A stretch of 64,000 nt of DNA from Lepturacanthus savala (GCA_030544235.1 CM060462.1:35847526-35911525); one strand, 5' to 3'. Counted from the stretch's first letter, positions 1 to 13,885 are shown. The notes: generated by a model not told the origin, from the letters alone. Program-made: numbers and translations.

Positions 1-3000
1 GGACTGGCACCTTGGAGGGAAGTGTGACGTGTTTCTGTGGGGTGCTGGACGACATGGACAGTTGGCAGAAGCTGGAAGGAACATCCTTGTTCCAACAACT
101 GCTCCGTCCTTCTCTCAAGCACAACAGGTACACAGATGCCAAACAAAACCAAATCCATAAGACGTTGTTACACACATAGCATCCGGTTGCAGCAGGGACC
201 TCAGAGGAAATCTTTTGGCTTGACTAGTGAAACATTTTGGATATGAAATTATATATTTGATGAATTGCCATTTATTTGGTACCCACGGGATACAATTATT
301 TGATGTTTTTGGTAATATCTTCAAGATCCATCATCAGGTCAAAATGATTTTTTTTTTGTTTTAGTTTCAGTTCTTTGGTTTATGACCAAATACTGGCAAA
401 ACCTATAAAATTTCCTGTTTATGTTATTATGTAACACCTGTTTATGGTGTTATATACTTAACAAAAAAGGTGAAATAACTGAAAACTTGTTTTATATTCT
501 AGTTTCTTCAAAATAGCTACCCTTTGCTCTGATTACTGCTTTGTACACTCTTGGCATTCTCTTGATGCACTACCATTTCAGGTAGTCACCTGAAATGGTT
601 TTCACTTCATAGTTGTGCTTTATCAGGGTTGATTAGTGGAATTTTTTGCTTTATCATTTTTTATCATTTTATTTTTTCTGTAAAACATAGACATACAGTT
701 AAGTAAGACTGGGATAGGAAGTTCAATAAAAAGTTAAATAATACTTAAACTAATATATAGCAGCACCACCTAAAATAAATCTAATAATTTTTTAAGGACT
801 GCTTAATATAATGAATATTATAAACTGCTGGTGCTTCCTATGATATGATGATTCTCCAGCTTAATAATAACTGATCCTTGTTGCTATAAAACTATATTAT
901 TGCTGTCTTTATTTATATACTAGAATACTAGACCAGCTTCATTTACAGCATCCATTTTCCTCTTTATTTCCTCTTTCATCTACCTCTTTCCTCTCCTCCT
1001 CCAGGTCGTTTGTGGTCAGAACTGCACCTTTGTGATTCAGCCTAACGGGACAGTGTTGGCTTGTGGCGAAGGCAGCTATGGCCGTCTGGGACAAGGCAAC
1101 TCTGACGACCTGCATGTCCTCACTGTCATCTCGGCTCTGCAAGGTGGCATCTGTTGTTTTCACTGAAAAGCCTCAAATTTGTGCTCTGAAACAAATTCAA
1201 TTTGAGGGGTAGTTACCACAACACTGACTGTCTGCCTGCCGTTTCTCAGGTTTCGTTGTGACTCAGCTGGTGACGTCCTGCGGCAGTGACGGCCACTCTA
1301 TGGCTCTGACTGAGAGTGGTGAGGTGTTCAGTTGGGGGGACGGGGATTACGGCAAACTGGGCCATGGGAACAGTGACCGCCAGCGACGACCAAGACAGAT
1401 TGAAGCTCTACAAGGAGAGGAGGTGGTGCAGGTCAGTCTGTGCCAGTGCATACAGTCAAACATCTATCAGAATGATTATGCATCATCTAGTTAGGGTTTC
1501 TAACAACATTTTTTTCTGTTTTCCCTCTCCAGATGTCCTGTGGGTTCAAACATTCGGCAGTGGTAACAGCTGATGGGAAGCTTTTCACATTTGGTAACGG
1601 CGATTATGGCCGACTGGGTTTGGGAAACACCTCCAACAAGAAGCTACCAGAAAAAGTCACCGCACTGGAGGGCTACCAAGTCGGACAGGTAGAATAAAAA
1701 CACATCATGAGAACCTTAATTTATGTAATGATAAGTGTAAATACTGAAGTAAACTATCACTGTGCCTGCAGTGGACATTTTTTTTTAATGCTGAGTTTAA
1801 AACAGAATCACCAACTAGAAGGCTACAAGAGACATTGCTTCCTTAAATATCTGAAGCCATAGTAAACCAATGATGGCCTGTAAAACCTGACCAAGTAAAC
1901 CTGTATGTTCTCCTCAGGTCGCTTGTGGTTTGAACCACACTTTGGTCGTGTCTGCTGATGGAATGATGGTTTGGGCTTTTGGTGATGGAGATTATGGAAA
2001 ACTGGGACTTGGCAATTCCACAGCCAAGTCCTCTCCTCAGGTAGGCACTGAGGCACTTTGAAATAATGAAGTCAAGATGTTCACCGATTATACAACTGTA
2101 GTTATACAAGATCTGTTTGTTTTTTAAATGAATGGAATATAGGTTAATTTTGAATGTTTTATTCCCTAGAAAGTGGACGTGCTGTGTGGAATTGGCATCA
2201 AAAAAGTGGCTTGTGGAACACAGTTCTCTGTGGCTTTAACCAAAGATGGCAAAGTGTTTACATTTGGCCAAGGTAATCATTTTTTGTTTAGTCATTATTT
2301 TAAGTGAAGTTATTTATTTTTGATAGCTTCCAATACATATACACATATATATATATTGGCTATCATTTAAAAGACATTAAAAGACATTTGCTGTTCTAAG
2401 ATCCATGGGATTCATTTATTTGATGTGAATACATATTGACAGGATAAAATCATCTATCAGAAATAAAACTGATGTTAGAGGAGAGGTCAAAAATCTACAG
2501 GCTTATATATTTGATATGACCTATGAAATGAATAATTAAAGCAAATATACAGAAAATAAGTGACAATAAGAAACATTTTAAATGAAGAGAACAGTTTATC
2601 TTTCAGCATATTATCCTTTACAATTTTCCTGCACACCTTGATATTTAAGTAAATACTGGCCATGTTTCATTCCTAAAGTTTAGAGCCAGAACAGCAAAAA
2701 ACAATCCCAAAATGCACACAGAAATTAAAGATCGGTATTTTCACAAAAGAGGTTTTAATTTTTTCTTTGCTTTTTTACACATCATTCCGTGTTGTCTTCC
2801 TTTGCTGTGACAGACCGCCTCATCGGTCTGCCAGAAGGCCGAGCCAGGAACCACAACCGTCCCCAGCAGGTGCCAGCTCTGTCAGGGATTCACATCCAGG
2901 ATGTTGCTGTAGGAGCCGAACACACTCTGGTGCTCTCCTCCACAGGAGACGTTTACACCTGGGGCAGCAACTCTGAGGGGCAGGTAAATTGCTGTCTCTC

Positions 3001-4185
3001 ACACACACACACACACACACACACGATGAACCCCCGCTGAAAGAGTGACACTTAGCATTGACGATAATATTCCTGAATAGGTAAAAGTTGTCAATCACAA
3101 TAACATCAGAATGAGAAAATGCTGCTCATAATCTTATTTAGCCAGTGTCCAGAAATGTCCTAAATTCATGAACAATTAATTTGTAACTTTGATTGCACTG
3201 TACATTGCTGTCTAGCTCGGTTTGGGCCACACCAACCATGTAAGAGAACCAACACTGGCGACAGCGCTGCAGGGCAAGAATATCCACCAGATCTCTGCTG
3301 GACGCTGCCATAGCGCTGCATGGACGGCACCCTCTGTGCCACCTCGAGCACCAGGTTAGACACACACACACACTCACACACAGACACTAAAACGCACCCA
3401 GTACAACATAATGCCCCCTGCCAAGCAACTGCTGTCTAATGGCAGACCCTAGAGGTCAGATTTCCTGCAGTGTTGCTGTGTGCCATAAACACCAAAGCAC
3501 CGAATAGCACATTACTGTCAGATGAGGCACCAGCATTGTTTAGTGATCAAACTGTCTCTTTCCAGTATGTAGAGTATGTGCCAAAGACTATGACATGTAG
3601 TTGTAAAACTGAAAATATGTAAATGCCTAATAAAATAAATCTAAAGAAAATGGTATTTAATAAACTGACACAAAAGAACTTAAAGGGGAACAAGACAGAT
3701 TTTACACATCAAAGTGTATTTCCAGGTGTTTAGGAGGATCACAACATTACATTATGCTTATTCTTCTAGAATAGTCTAGAATAATCTAGTTAGTCTTTAC
3801 ATTCTGTATTCACAAACCAGAGAAATAGGACTTTAACCAACCATGTTTATTGTATTTTATTTGCAAATTTCTTTCTCCCACTCCTCCATCTCTTGTCCCT
3901 TTACTAATTTTTCCATGCTCCCTTCACCCTCTCATGATCTTTCTGTCTCATTCCATCTCCTGCTCCTCAGGCTCCTCAGTTCCTCTGCAGCTAGGTTTGC
4001 CTGTAGCGGTGCCGCCTCAGTACAACGGGCTGAAAGAGGTGAGCATCGAGGTGGTGAGGGCCCGCCTACGCCTCCTCTACCACTTCTCTGACCTCATGTA
4101 TTCCTCATGGCGACTGCTCAACCTCAGCCCCAATAACCAGGTATGTAATGAGCCGTATCACACGGGCACACACACACGCATGCAT

Positions 4186-4229
<44 letters not shown>

Positions 4230-7200
4230 ACTTCACACTTCCTACTTTGCAGCTAAAACAATTACAGAGATTTACTTTAGATGAAGAAGTGTTGTTGCAA
4301 AGTGCAAAGAAAAATGTTACCAACTGTAAATTTCAATAATTATGATGCGACAGCAAACGCCACACACTCTGTTTTGATTCTTTACTCAAACAGCTTGCAG
4401 AGCACACCAGGCAAAAGGTGAGGGCAATACAGTATAATGAATGTGAAATGTAATACCTATTTTTCAACTTTAATCAGGGTTTGCCTTTGAAATGTTAGTC
4501 CAGGCTTACTTTACAAATGGCATGGTGTGTCCCAGTAAGGTCACCTATGTTCACAAAACTAACTTTCTAGGATTTTGTCCGTAGCCTGAAAAATTGTTGG
4601 ACAAACCCAAGACCCTAGTTTCCACAGAAATGTTGAGGAAGAGAGTGAGAACTATTCTCTGTGAAATTACCCATACTCTTTTCAGCCAGTTTGAGCCTTT
4701 GAGCCCACAAGTCCCTCTAGCAGCCAAAGATGTATTTAAGTCATTCATTCTAAGTGCAATTGATATTTTTAACTCAACAAAATCACAGATGAGATCTTGC
4801 CTCTGCTATTGGCATGAACTGTTTCAAATTCTTTAATGTGACCATGACTTTTGTCTGTGTCACAGCTTGTATGATTTTATTCTGCTTTGAATGCTGCTGA
4901 TTTGGTGAGCCAGAGACAAATTTCTACCTGGTGGACCATTAGTTCTTTTCTATTCAGATTTAAGTGTTAGGAGGCAGTGAACACTGATTTTTCCTTTGCA
5001 TCTTATCCTGATTTGCAGAAATGTCTTTTATTATTTCATGTAGGCAGGCTGTGTTACTCTATTAAGTATTGATGGTAAATGTATTTATCAATTTTGCAGA
5101 GCTGCACCTCCCACTACAATGCAGGCACCTGGGGGATAGTCCAGGGCCAGCTGAGGCCCCTGTTAGCCCCCAGGGTGTACACTTTGCCCATGGTGCGCTC
5201 CATAGGGAAGACCATGGTGCAGGGGAAGAACTATGGCCCCCAGATCACCGTCAAACGGATCTCCACACGGTCAGTACTCTACTGGACTTTGTCTGCACCA
5301 AACAAACATGTTGAAATGTGCCTAGAATTGATAGTGAAAATACGACAGTCAGGATGTACTGACGTACATTTTTGGATTATGGTATGCGTCATGACCAAAT
5401 GGCTGCCAGGACGCCCAATGAAATTTCTTAGAATGTTATTTTCTTATATTCAGAATTTTATATACTTGTTTCATGTTTCATGCCTAATAGGAGACAGCTC
5501 AGGGTATTTGTAGAGCGCATTTACCCCAAAAAATATCGAATGTACAGAGAATATATATCCCTTCAATAAAGTATATTTAACTACTTAAGCACTGGGCTTA
5601 TTTTCCAGTTTTCCTGCTATAAATCATAAAATCTGAAATCTACATGTGAGTTGACTACAAAAGCATCAGAATCAATTTATGTTGCTGTAACAGAGCAAAT
5701 ATAGTTACAATATTGCAAAAACAATCTAAAATGTGCTTTACTACTGATACAAATATTTAAAACATAAAACAAAACAAAACTGACCCAAATCAGGAAAAAA
5801 AATAAAATAAGCTAAATTATCTGCAATGCAAAATTCAATGATTTTTATCCATAAAATTACAGAAAATCACACTGATTATTATATTCTGTCAGATGTTTAA
5901 AAAGGGGATTAGAAAGGACCCAATTGAATAATTACAAAAAAACGAAATCTAAATTAAACATCAAAAAAGTGGTTACTTGCAGCCATATTACTCATATTAT
6001 ATTAAACTATTTTCTTATTGTATTGATGATGTGGATATTGATGACATATATCCACATATATTATGTTTTACTAGAGATAAAAATACTTAGATTACTAGAA
6101 ATACTAGAAAAAAAAATACTGTTGGAGCTAAGGTTTTCTTATGCAACATATGAATAAAAGCCAATACTGCCCCAATGTCAGAGGGTTTTGGATTTTAACA
6201 GGTAGGTTAATAATTTGATTATTAACGAACAATGTAAGATACTCTATACTTAGCCTATACATATATATAAATGTTTACTTTCATTAAAAAGACTGGTTCG
6301 TTGAAAGAGGCAGGAAACAGACGTGCACCACTGTACTTAAACCTTGCATGTGACAAGTGACACGTTGCATCTTCATGTTTAAATTTACGATTCTCTTCGG
6401 GACTCTTCACACTCTGCAGGGGGCGGAAGTGTAAACCGATTTTTGTGCAGATTGCACGTCAGGTTGTGAAGCTGAACGCCTCCGACCTTCGACTACCCTC
6501 AAGGGCCTGGAAGGTCAAACTGGTGGGAGAGGGCGCCGACGACGCAGGGGGCGTCTTTGATGATACCATCACAGAGATGTGTCAGGTATGGACCTATTTT
6601 TCAGAATTATTCTAAAAAGAAGCAGGAGTTTACTGGATGTCATGTGATACAAATATTTTCCTGTCAATGTGTATGTAGGAGTTGGAGACAGGAGTGGTTG
6701 ACCTGCTCATCCCTTCCCCCAACGCCACAGCAGAGGTCGGCTACAACAGAGACAGGTGAGGAAGCCACAATGTCTGCATTGATTCTGTCTGTCTACCTTC
6801 AATTTCCTTTAGCTTTAAGAGATTGAGGATGAATTATGAGTGATAGAGGTACCAGTACAAATATGATAGAAATGACACTGAATATCATTCCTGATGTGTG
6901 CATCTTTCGCATTGGGTAACCTGACATGACAAGCGTTATCATAAACTCTTCATTTAAACCAGTTTATATCAGTTGAACTCTGCTTCATTTAATCTTTCCA
7001 GGTTTCTCTTCAACCCGTCTGCATGCCTGGATGAGCACATGCTCCAGTTCCGGTTTCTGGGCATCCTGATGGGCGTGGCCATCCGCACCAAGAAGCCTCT
7101 GGACCTGCACCTGGCACCACTGGTGTGGAAACAGCTGTGCTGCATCCCCCTGCTGCTGGAGGACCTGGAGGAAGTGGACCTCCTCTATGTGCAGACGCTT

Positions 7201-10200
7201 AAAAGCATTCTTCACATTGAAGACAGCGGCATCACTGAGGAGAATTTCCACGAGGTGGGAAATGGGTTTGTGCTGTGGATGATGTGTTTTCTTCTGTCTT
7301 ATTTTATTTGTTTTCTGGTTTTGTTTTATGGAAGATATCAGAGTGAATAATATGGATACAGTCTCCAATTATGGTATATATAAAATTACATTTTGGAATA
7401 TCAATATAAATTTATATTGTGGTTAGACGTGCAACGTTAACTGATTATTCGATTGAAAGAAAGTAAATTGAAGTTTATTACTTAAAGGTACAGTGTAAGA
7501 TTTAATGGCAACTATCAGACAGATGAAATGGAATATAATGTGTATGTAAGTATGTTTTAATTAGTATATAATTAATTGTTGTGTTTTACTATCATAGATT
7601 AAGACTTTTTTTTATCAAGATGAGGAGTGAGTTTCCCTCTGTGAAGCCAAAATGATGAATCTATTGCATTTTCAACGGCTCCGTAGGTTCTGCTCCATGT
7701 TTAGGGTACTCCAAAACCTCAAATTGAAATTTTAAATAATTTTTAAGCAAAAATTCCAAGTGTTTTATGATTCCTGTCTCTTAAATATGGTAATTATTTG
7801 CTTTTCTTGGTCTTACTCTACAAGATAGTAAATCACATTTCTTCAGGTTGGAGAGAAATGACATTGAGATTATTTAAATAGGCAGCACATGTGGAAAAGC
7901 AGATGTTTGTTGCAGTCTTTCAATGCAGTGGATGGGTCTAAGTATTTCAGGTTTTCAGCTCAGTTAACTGTACCTATAATAATCTATGAAGTAAACAGTC
8001 CATTATCAGCCTGTTTTGTTAGTGACTTTAAGTGATTTAGCTGTTTGAGTGTCTGATCTGCTTTGGAACCAGAAGGGCTTTCAAGTCTCGCCTCTTTTTA
8101 CCTTGTTTATCCATCACAGCTCTTTCAGAGTAACTATTTAATGGTGGCGGCTGTGTTACCTGCTTCTGACAACACTTCCTCTAAAACAACTCTGCTCTGC
8201 TGGCTGTGCCTATTGGGAAATGAGCTGTATGATCTCAAAGAAGCGTCATGTGATGGTTAGAAACAGCGATTTTTCTCTGTGTGACTGGTCGTTAGTATTA
8301 AGCAACACAACTCAGACCATGTTACAGTGTCTTGTTGAGGTACTGTTTACATAATGATGTTTATCTTGTTTGTATAACCCAGCTCTACCATATATTATTG
8401 AGAAAGTGTTTATTAGTTTGAAAAGGTGAGAGAAGCACCTGTTTTCCTTATATATCAAACTGAAAACCTGAATGTGCTTCATACAACTGATGAAAGACTC
8501 CTGTTAATCTCAGTATAAACAGAATCTCTGAGGGTTGTCATATTTATTCAGTCTGATTTTTATATATGGTCGTAATGCCTAACCCGAGGGAGGGAGATTG
8601 ATGAATTAGGAAGGAGACGGGATAAAGCTGCATCGGTAAAACTGGTAATTTGATTGCTACAACAACAGCTAAAAATATCCTCTGCTATAAGCCATACAAA
8701 TAAATCTGGGATATTTACAGAGAGATAAATGTCGCAGCTGGCTGAGTTTGCACACAGACTGGATTTTTGGTGGTGGATGTTAATTAGCTCTTGGACGCAT
8801 CAGGTTGGAAACTTTTATTGCTTATAAAAAGTGAATAAGGGCCGATCCTCCTACTGAAGGCTGAGCAGTAAATACCAGCTACGCACAACCAGCATGTCTC
8901 CACGTCCTCTGATCGTGCTGATGCTGCTGCTGCTGCTCACAGCTCCAGTACTGTACATACACTGTGTTTAGGATTAAGCTCAGGCTCCAACAGCACAATA
9001 AAGAATTTTCAAAGTCAACATTCACATCTTGGTCACTGAAGGCTCACAGGATGACTGGAAATTGTTTTGACAGTGTGGGCAGCATGTTTTTACCTCACTG
9101 TGGCCATGTGAACACTTGATTCATCAGAGTCACATGCATGCAGCTAAAAACATAATAAGCAGCCAATTCATAGACTCATGATTCTGTTTTTTTATTCCCA
9201 AGCCAGACTCGACTGTCACAAAGCAAAACAAACTGCTAATGATGTCACGTAGCGTACAGAACCACACCCAGGGACCAGGAACTGGAGCCAGCAGTCAACA
9301 CATAGCGATTTATTTACAGCTTCACATTAACAAACCAAACATTTCTCTCAATCTGTGTTGTCCAAACTGGCTGAGAAAACACACAGATATCCGTTTTAAA
9401 AGAGTATTTCACCTATAACATTGTTCAACTGATGATGGACTGTTTAAAAAAATGAAAAGGATCAAAATCACTGGAGCAGAACTAGAGACATCATCTTATG
9501 TTATTCTGCACATTCTTCTTCTTCCTGGTGCCTACATCACCCAAAATACACCTTGACACCTGCCCATTAATCATTTATTTGTTTCAATTGATCAGTTCTT
9601 TGTTTTATCCATGAAAGTTCCCCACAGTCCAAATGGATAGATATATAATGGTTTATCACCAAAATCCATTAACCATCACATTTAAGACAAAGAACTTAAT
9701 TACACAACAAAGATGTCACATCTCCCATTAACACAGAAATGCCGTTCATGTAGAGTTCTGGAAATTTACTGAAATATCCTCATGTAAAGCACATTTACTG
9801 AAGCTTTGATGTGTGGAGGCCCTGACTTCTATGATAAATGGATCAGTCTGATGGACGATTCTGGCCATGGACCAATCGATTGGTGGATTAATGGCTGCGG
9901 CTTTAACGACGGGAGCAGTTCTCTATTCAGCCTGGTGAAGGCTTGACGTGAGTCCTGCTGGGGGGGCTGTGGCTTAGCTTTCAGACACCAGCACTCAGAG
10001 CTCAGCTGTGCCTCCGCTCTCTGCTCTGGTACACTCTGTTCTCCTCTCAGCTCTGATAAAACCTCACATCTGCGGCTCCAACCATTACTGATACAACCAC
10101 AGACCCCCCCTCGCCCCCCGGCCCCAAAACATGCAGATAGGCTGGCTGGAGCGGCAGAAAGCTAACACATCCTGGAGCCCCTCTTCTGTTCAAACAACCT

Positions 10201-13200
10201 CACACAACTCCTGCACTGTACGGCCCGGCCGGCAGGAAAGCCAGCGCCGCTGTCCATGCAGCGTATCCTGCCCGCCGGAGACCTGGCGCCGCTCCCAGCC
10301 CTATAGAGGAGAGAGGAGAGGGGGTTCAGAACCACAACACCAGCCCCAGCCAGCTCTGTCAGCCAGGCCCAGGGAGCAGAGGAAGGGGCTGCATCTGCTG
10401 CTTTGGCATGAAAGGAGCCAGCATGGGGGAGAGAAAGATTCTCCTTGTCTGCCGTTTCTGCTTCTCTTTGAATTCTGTCAAAAGCGGCAACGACATATTA
10501 CGGCTAATAAATTAACAGACGAATTTTAGCTTCCCTAACGGACCAGCAGCAACATAAATCATTTAAAGGGACTGAGTTTTATTAAAACACGTACATGAAC
10601 ATTTTTCACTGTCTGACATTTAATAGACTCAAAGATTAGTAGAAGAAAACTGAAATATAAATCAAAACCGAAAATACACAGAGGAATTAAAGCTGCATTA
10701 CACAGTTTATCGGTCAAAAGACTCATTTGTTTCAATCTACTTGAAAATGCAGTGCATGTGTTATTTGTAGAGTTGGATTTGTCAATATTTAAAATATTTA
10801 TACCTGTACTGGAATAACTAATATTTAAATATTCTATTTATGGCTGCAATTAATGTGTTGATTGTTGCTTCAATCATTTTGTGTGTAAGATGTGTAAAAT
10901 AGTGAGAATTTCTTTTATCATTTCAAAGGTGAAGTCTTCAGACATACATTAAATCAGCTCACAGAAAAAATATTTAAAAATGAACAAAACTGTTGTTGCA
11001 GATAGATTTTCTGTCAAAAACTAGTTACCTAATCATTACAGCTCTACTTTTATTATGTACATGCTTAAATTGCTGGTTTGGTTTGGATGTTTTCCATCTG
11101 TGGAAAGTGTCCAGTAACAACAGCACAGTTATATATATTAAACACCTGGATCTCAGTGTTGGATCATTGATTGTGTTTTGTTTTCCAGATGATTCCTCTG
11201 GATTCGTTCGTCGGGCAGAGTGCAGATGGCAAGATGGTGCCCATCATCCCAGGAGGAAACAGCATCCCGCTCACTTTCTCCAACAGAAAGGAATATGTGG
11301 AAAGAGCGATCGAGTACAGGCTGCATGAAATTGATCGACAGGTAAGACTGGTAACACTACTGAGTTTAAGAGGGTTTTAAAGGGTTTTACAGTGTAAAGT
11401 CTTAGGAGCCAATCTGTGATGTATGATGTTTGGCTACAAAAGATACATTGACATCACTTTATAGTCTGTGAAACTGTGATGGACATATATTATTACATAC
11501 TTTATTATTATTATTACATATATTATATAAACCAAAGACTAATTGAGTAATCTATAATGAAAAGAATTGTGGGATTGCGTTTACATTTTGTAAATATAGA
11601 AGGATGAGGAGTAAAATAAACCAGAGTTTGAGTTCTTCAATGAAGGAACCAGTGAGGAAGGAGAGACACTGATGTTTTAGTTTTTGGAGAAACAACACAG
11701 GTCTGTGATACAAGAATAAGATATCACACACACACACACACACATTATTAGTAGTAGATCAGTTCATTGCTGAGGAAAATGTAGAATATCAACATACTTT
11801 CCCTTTTATAAAATTCAGTTTAGCTATATTACAGAAACATTACCACTGGTATTATTCAGCCAATCCTTTGTTTTTTATTTGTCCAGGTCTCTGAAACATC
11901 ATCTCATCAAATAACAATTAGCAGTTTCTTGTCTGGAATCTTTCTTGAGTAGAAAATAACATTGGTGACAAGTGTTCATAGAGAAGTTTGTGGATTAGCC
12001 AGAGTAACAGGAACTGTATTAACTTAATTTTTGAGCAGTTTTATTCTTAAGTCTTTACTTTTTTTAGTGGAAGTGGAAACGTCTGCCCGATATGTCACAG
12101 CATGTACATATTTTTTTGTAATTTGTGTGAAGTGACCCTTCACTCAAACTGAGAGAAGAGAACACGTGGCTTCAGCCTCCTTCTGTCCCCCCTCCTGTCG
12201 CCAGGTGGCGGCGGTGCGTGAAGGCATGTCGTGGATCGTGCCGGTGCCACTGCTGTCCCTGCTGACGGCCAAGCAGCTGGAGCAGATGGTGTGCGGCATG
12301 CCGGAGATCTGCTGCGACGTGCTGAAGAAGGTGGTGCGGTACCGGGAGGTGGACGAGCAGCACTCCCTGGTGCAGTGGTTCTGGCAGACTCTGGAGGAGT
12401 TCTCCAACGAGGAGCGGGTCCTCTTCATGCGATTCGTCTCGGGACGCTCCAGGCTGCCGGCCAACACGGCCGACATCTCTCAGAGGTTTCAGATCATGAA
12501 GGTGGACCGGGTGAGTAAATCAGGATCTATGTGGGACGTGTCCGAGATGGAACTTAGCAGTTAGTTTATTTCCATCTGACCATCAGGTAGCTGAACAAAC
12601 CCTCCTGATCAGAAAAACCAGAACAGAAAACTCAGAAATTTGGTGAAAAGATGTACATTAGTATTGAACCCAAGAGTACATGATGTCCATCCTAACACTG
12701 GGGAAATTTTACAGTGTGCATGGCTGGATGCTAAAGCAGCATAAATATCCCACAATGCAATAGGAAAGACCCACAACATAACAGACAATGACAGACAGAA
12801 ACCAAGGCAGCTCTGCTGTAACATCAATAACACTTAAGTAATATGAAAAACAGCTTCCACATGGAAAATAATCGTCAAAAATAGTCAAATTACTCTGAAA
12901 ATATTTGTTTTCCTGAACATGGATATACCAAACCCAATTATTTCAAATACAGTGCATCTAATACATCCAGAGCCCAAGTTGTGGTAAAATAGAATTTGGA
13001 GAATCTGTAGTTTCTGCCTTTTTCCTTGATGCCATGTTTTCAGTAAGTAATACAAAGCAAGAATAGAGGAACTGTAAAATAAGGGTAGAATATTACAGTA
13101 AAAAATGAGGATTGATATATACAAAGAATAAGATCATATAAAGTAACAAAACTGCCACATATCCAGTAATCAACCTATAATTACTTATGCTGGACAACAA

Positions 13201-13885
13201 GATAACTTCAGTTATTTTTCTCAGTTCCGAACTCTGCCTAGTTACTGCCTTTTTGCTTTGTAGGGCAGAATAGTGTGTGATTTCAGTGCAATCATTTTGA
13301 TTGCACTGAAATCACTGAGTGCAAAAAAAGGTTTTTTTTTGCACTCAGTGCAAAAAAAAAAAATGGAAGAAACTCACTAGCCTAGCAACATTAAGGCTAC
13401 AAACAACCCATAATGCACCACTCTCCTTTGGAGCCGGTGTTCAAACGGTACACTCTCCTTTCAAAAGGATCTCTGATCTTGTCTGATTTTGTGAATATTC
13501 TCGTTCATCCATGTAATTGTTTTCTCTCTCCAGTTGAGTCGTAGGCAGCTGGACTTGTATTTGTGTAGGAGAGGGACAGAGAGGGACAGATAACTGATCT
13601 TGTGAACACATAATTGTCTTTCAAATTTTCAGGATAAAACATGCATTTTCTATACTTTAAACCATGTCTTTGTGACTTGTGTGTGTTATGTGTCTACAGC
13701 CGTACGACAGCCTGCCGACCTCTCAGACCTGTTTCTTCCAGCTGCGTCTGCCTCCGTACTCCAGCCAGGCCGTCATGGCCGAGCGGCTGCGCTACGCCAT
13801 CAACAACTGCCGCTCCATCGACATGGACAACTACATGCTCTCCCGTAACGTGGACAACGCCGAGGGCTCCGACACGGACTACTGA
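1..13885 (+). CDS. herc1: HERC1 C-terminal part (RCC1-like domain 2 and HECT E3 ubiquitin ligase), 16 exons, 5' truncated by the window
   Basis: Giant HECT-type E3 ubiquitin ligase; family members act in the cytosol and on Golgi or vesicle membranes. Exons: 1-127, 1005-1143, 1250-1431, 1533-1688, 1918-2040, 2170-2272, 2814-2983, 3216-3354, 3971-4140, 5100-5269, 6420-6585, 6679-6755, 7002-7254, 11189-11341, 12205-12510 and 13700-13885. All introns are GT-AG and the phases agree, giving 872 residues and a TGA stop at 13883-13885. Human HERC1 is about 4,860 residues, so only the last fifth is here. RCC1 blades are recognised by repeated GxGxYGxLGxG patterns (GDGDYGKLGHG, GNGDYGRLGLG). A linker (YHFSDLMYSSWRLLNLSP) follows, then HECT signatures (KLVGEGADDAGGVFDD, FLGILMGVAIRTKKPLDL, TSQTCFFQL). 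No frameshift or missing key residue is seen. The similarity to HERC1 is recalled and very close; HERC2 fits less well. Confidence 0.96.
503..650. mobile_element. Tc1-like DNA transposon remnant in a herc1 intron
   Basis: The text from TTCTTCAAAATAGCTACC through the TCTTGGCATTCTC block to the AGGTAGTCACCTG block resembles a widespread fish Tc1/mariner-type repeat that I recall (CTTTGCACACTCTTGGCATTCTC...). No terminal repeats or coding capacity are left. Limits are approximate. Confidence 0.5.
3000..3024. repeat. (CA)n microsatellite in a herc1 intron
   Basis: Uninterrupted CA dinucleotides starting 17 bases after the splice donor at 2984. A shorter impure tract lies just after the next donor (about 3360-3382). 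Confidence 0.95.
4187..4226. repeat. (CA)20 microsatellite in a herc1 intron
   Basis: Pure CA repeat about 47 bases after the splice donor at 4141, preceded by a mixed CA/GCATGCAT tract from about 4168. Confidence 0.95.
7255..11188 (+). other. herc1: Large herc1 intron, no gene seen
   Basis: A 3.9-kb intron between the exon ending in ENFHE and the exon beginning MIPLDSFVGQ. Most of it is AT-rich with no recognisable coding region. One GC-rich block (9951-10540) is annotated separately. The open frame at 10131-10529 has no recognisable similarity and is probably a by-product of the base composition. Confidence 0.8.
9951..10540. other. GC-rich block inside the large herc1 intron
   Basis: About 590 bases of clearly higher GC than the flanks, with C-runs near 10106-10122 and CpG-containing stretches at about 10221-10290. 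It could be an intronic regulatory element or an unrecognised repeat. No splice-flanked coding exon was found. Confidence 0.35.
13277..13350. repeat. Two overlapping perfect inverted repeats in the last herc1 intron
   Basis: 13277-13294 pairs perfectly with 13298-13315 (18-bp arms, 3-base loop). 13313-13329 pairs perfectly with 13334-13350 (17-bp arms, 4-base loop). The motif CACTGA/GTGCAA is re-used in both. Confidence 0.9.
13730..13732 (+). other. herc1: Catalytic cysteine codon of the HECT C-lobe
   Basis: TGT in the context T-S-Q-T-C-F-F-Q-L. HECT ligases form a ubiquitin thioester on the Cys of this T-C-F motif (established for the family). It is intact, which supports an active enzyme. 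Confidence 0.9.

Larger units (their letters stand above)
1..3354 (+). other. herc1: Exons of the RCC1-like domain 2 (beta-propeller) of HERC1
   Basis: Eight exons (1-127 through 3216-3354) encode a run of RCC1 blades, each with a glycine-rich loop of the form G-(D/N)-G-x-Y-G-(K/R)-L-G followed by CG...H(S/T). In this family such domains bind proteins or GTPases; the function here is inferred from the family. The first exon is cut by the window edge: its first complete codon is GAC at 2-4 and it reads WHLGGKCDVFLWGAGRHG. Introns are short (about 90 to 880 bp) and carry a (CA)n tract at 3000-3024 and a transposon remnant near 500-650. Confidence 0.9.
6420..13885 (+). other. herc1: Exons of the HECT catalytic domain of HERC1
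   Basis: Six exons (6420-6585, 6679-6755, 7002-7254, 11189-11341, 12205-12510, 13700-13885) encode the HECT domain. The N-lobe contains the E2-binding region (LLIPSPNATAEVGYNRDRF, IRTKKPLDLHLAPLVWKQL). The C-lobe contains the catalytic cysteine in TSQTCFFQL, codon 13730-13732, about 50 residues before the stop, as expected for HECT enzymes. The protein ends ...NAEGSDTDY. The intron at 7255-11188 is by far the longest in this part of the gene. Confidence 0.93.

Noticed and set aside
10131..10529. 132-codon + strand frame in the herc1 intron
   Set aside because: Composition fits a GC-rich non-coding block; no recognisable domain, and no fit as a herc1 exon because flanking exons join in phase without it.
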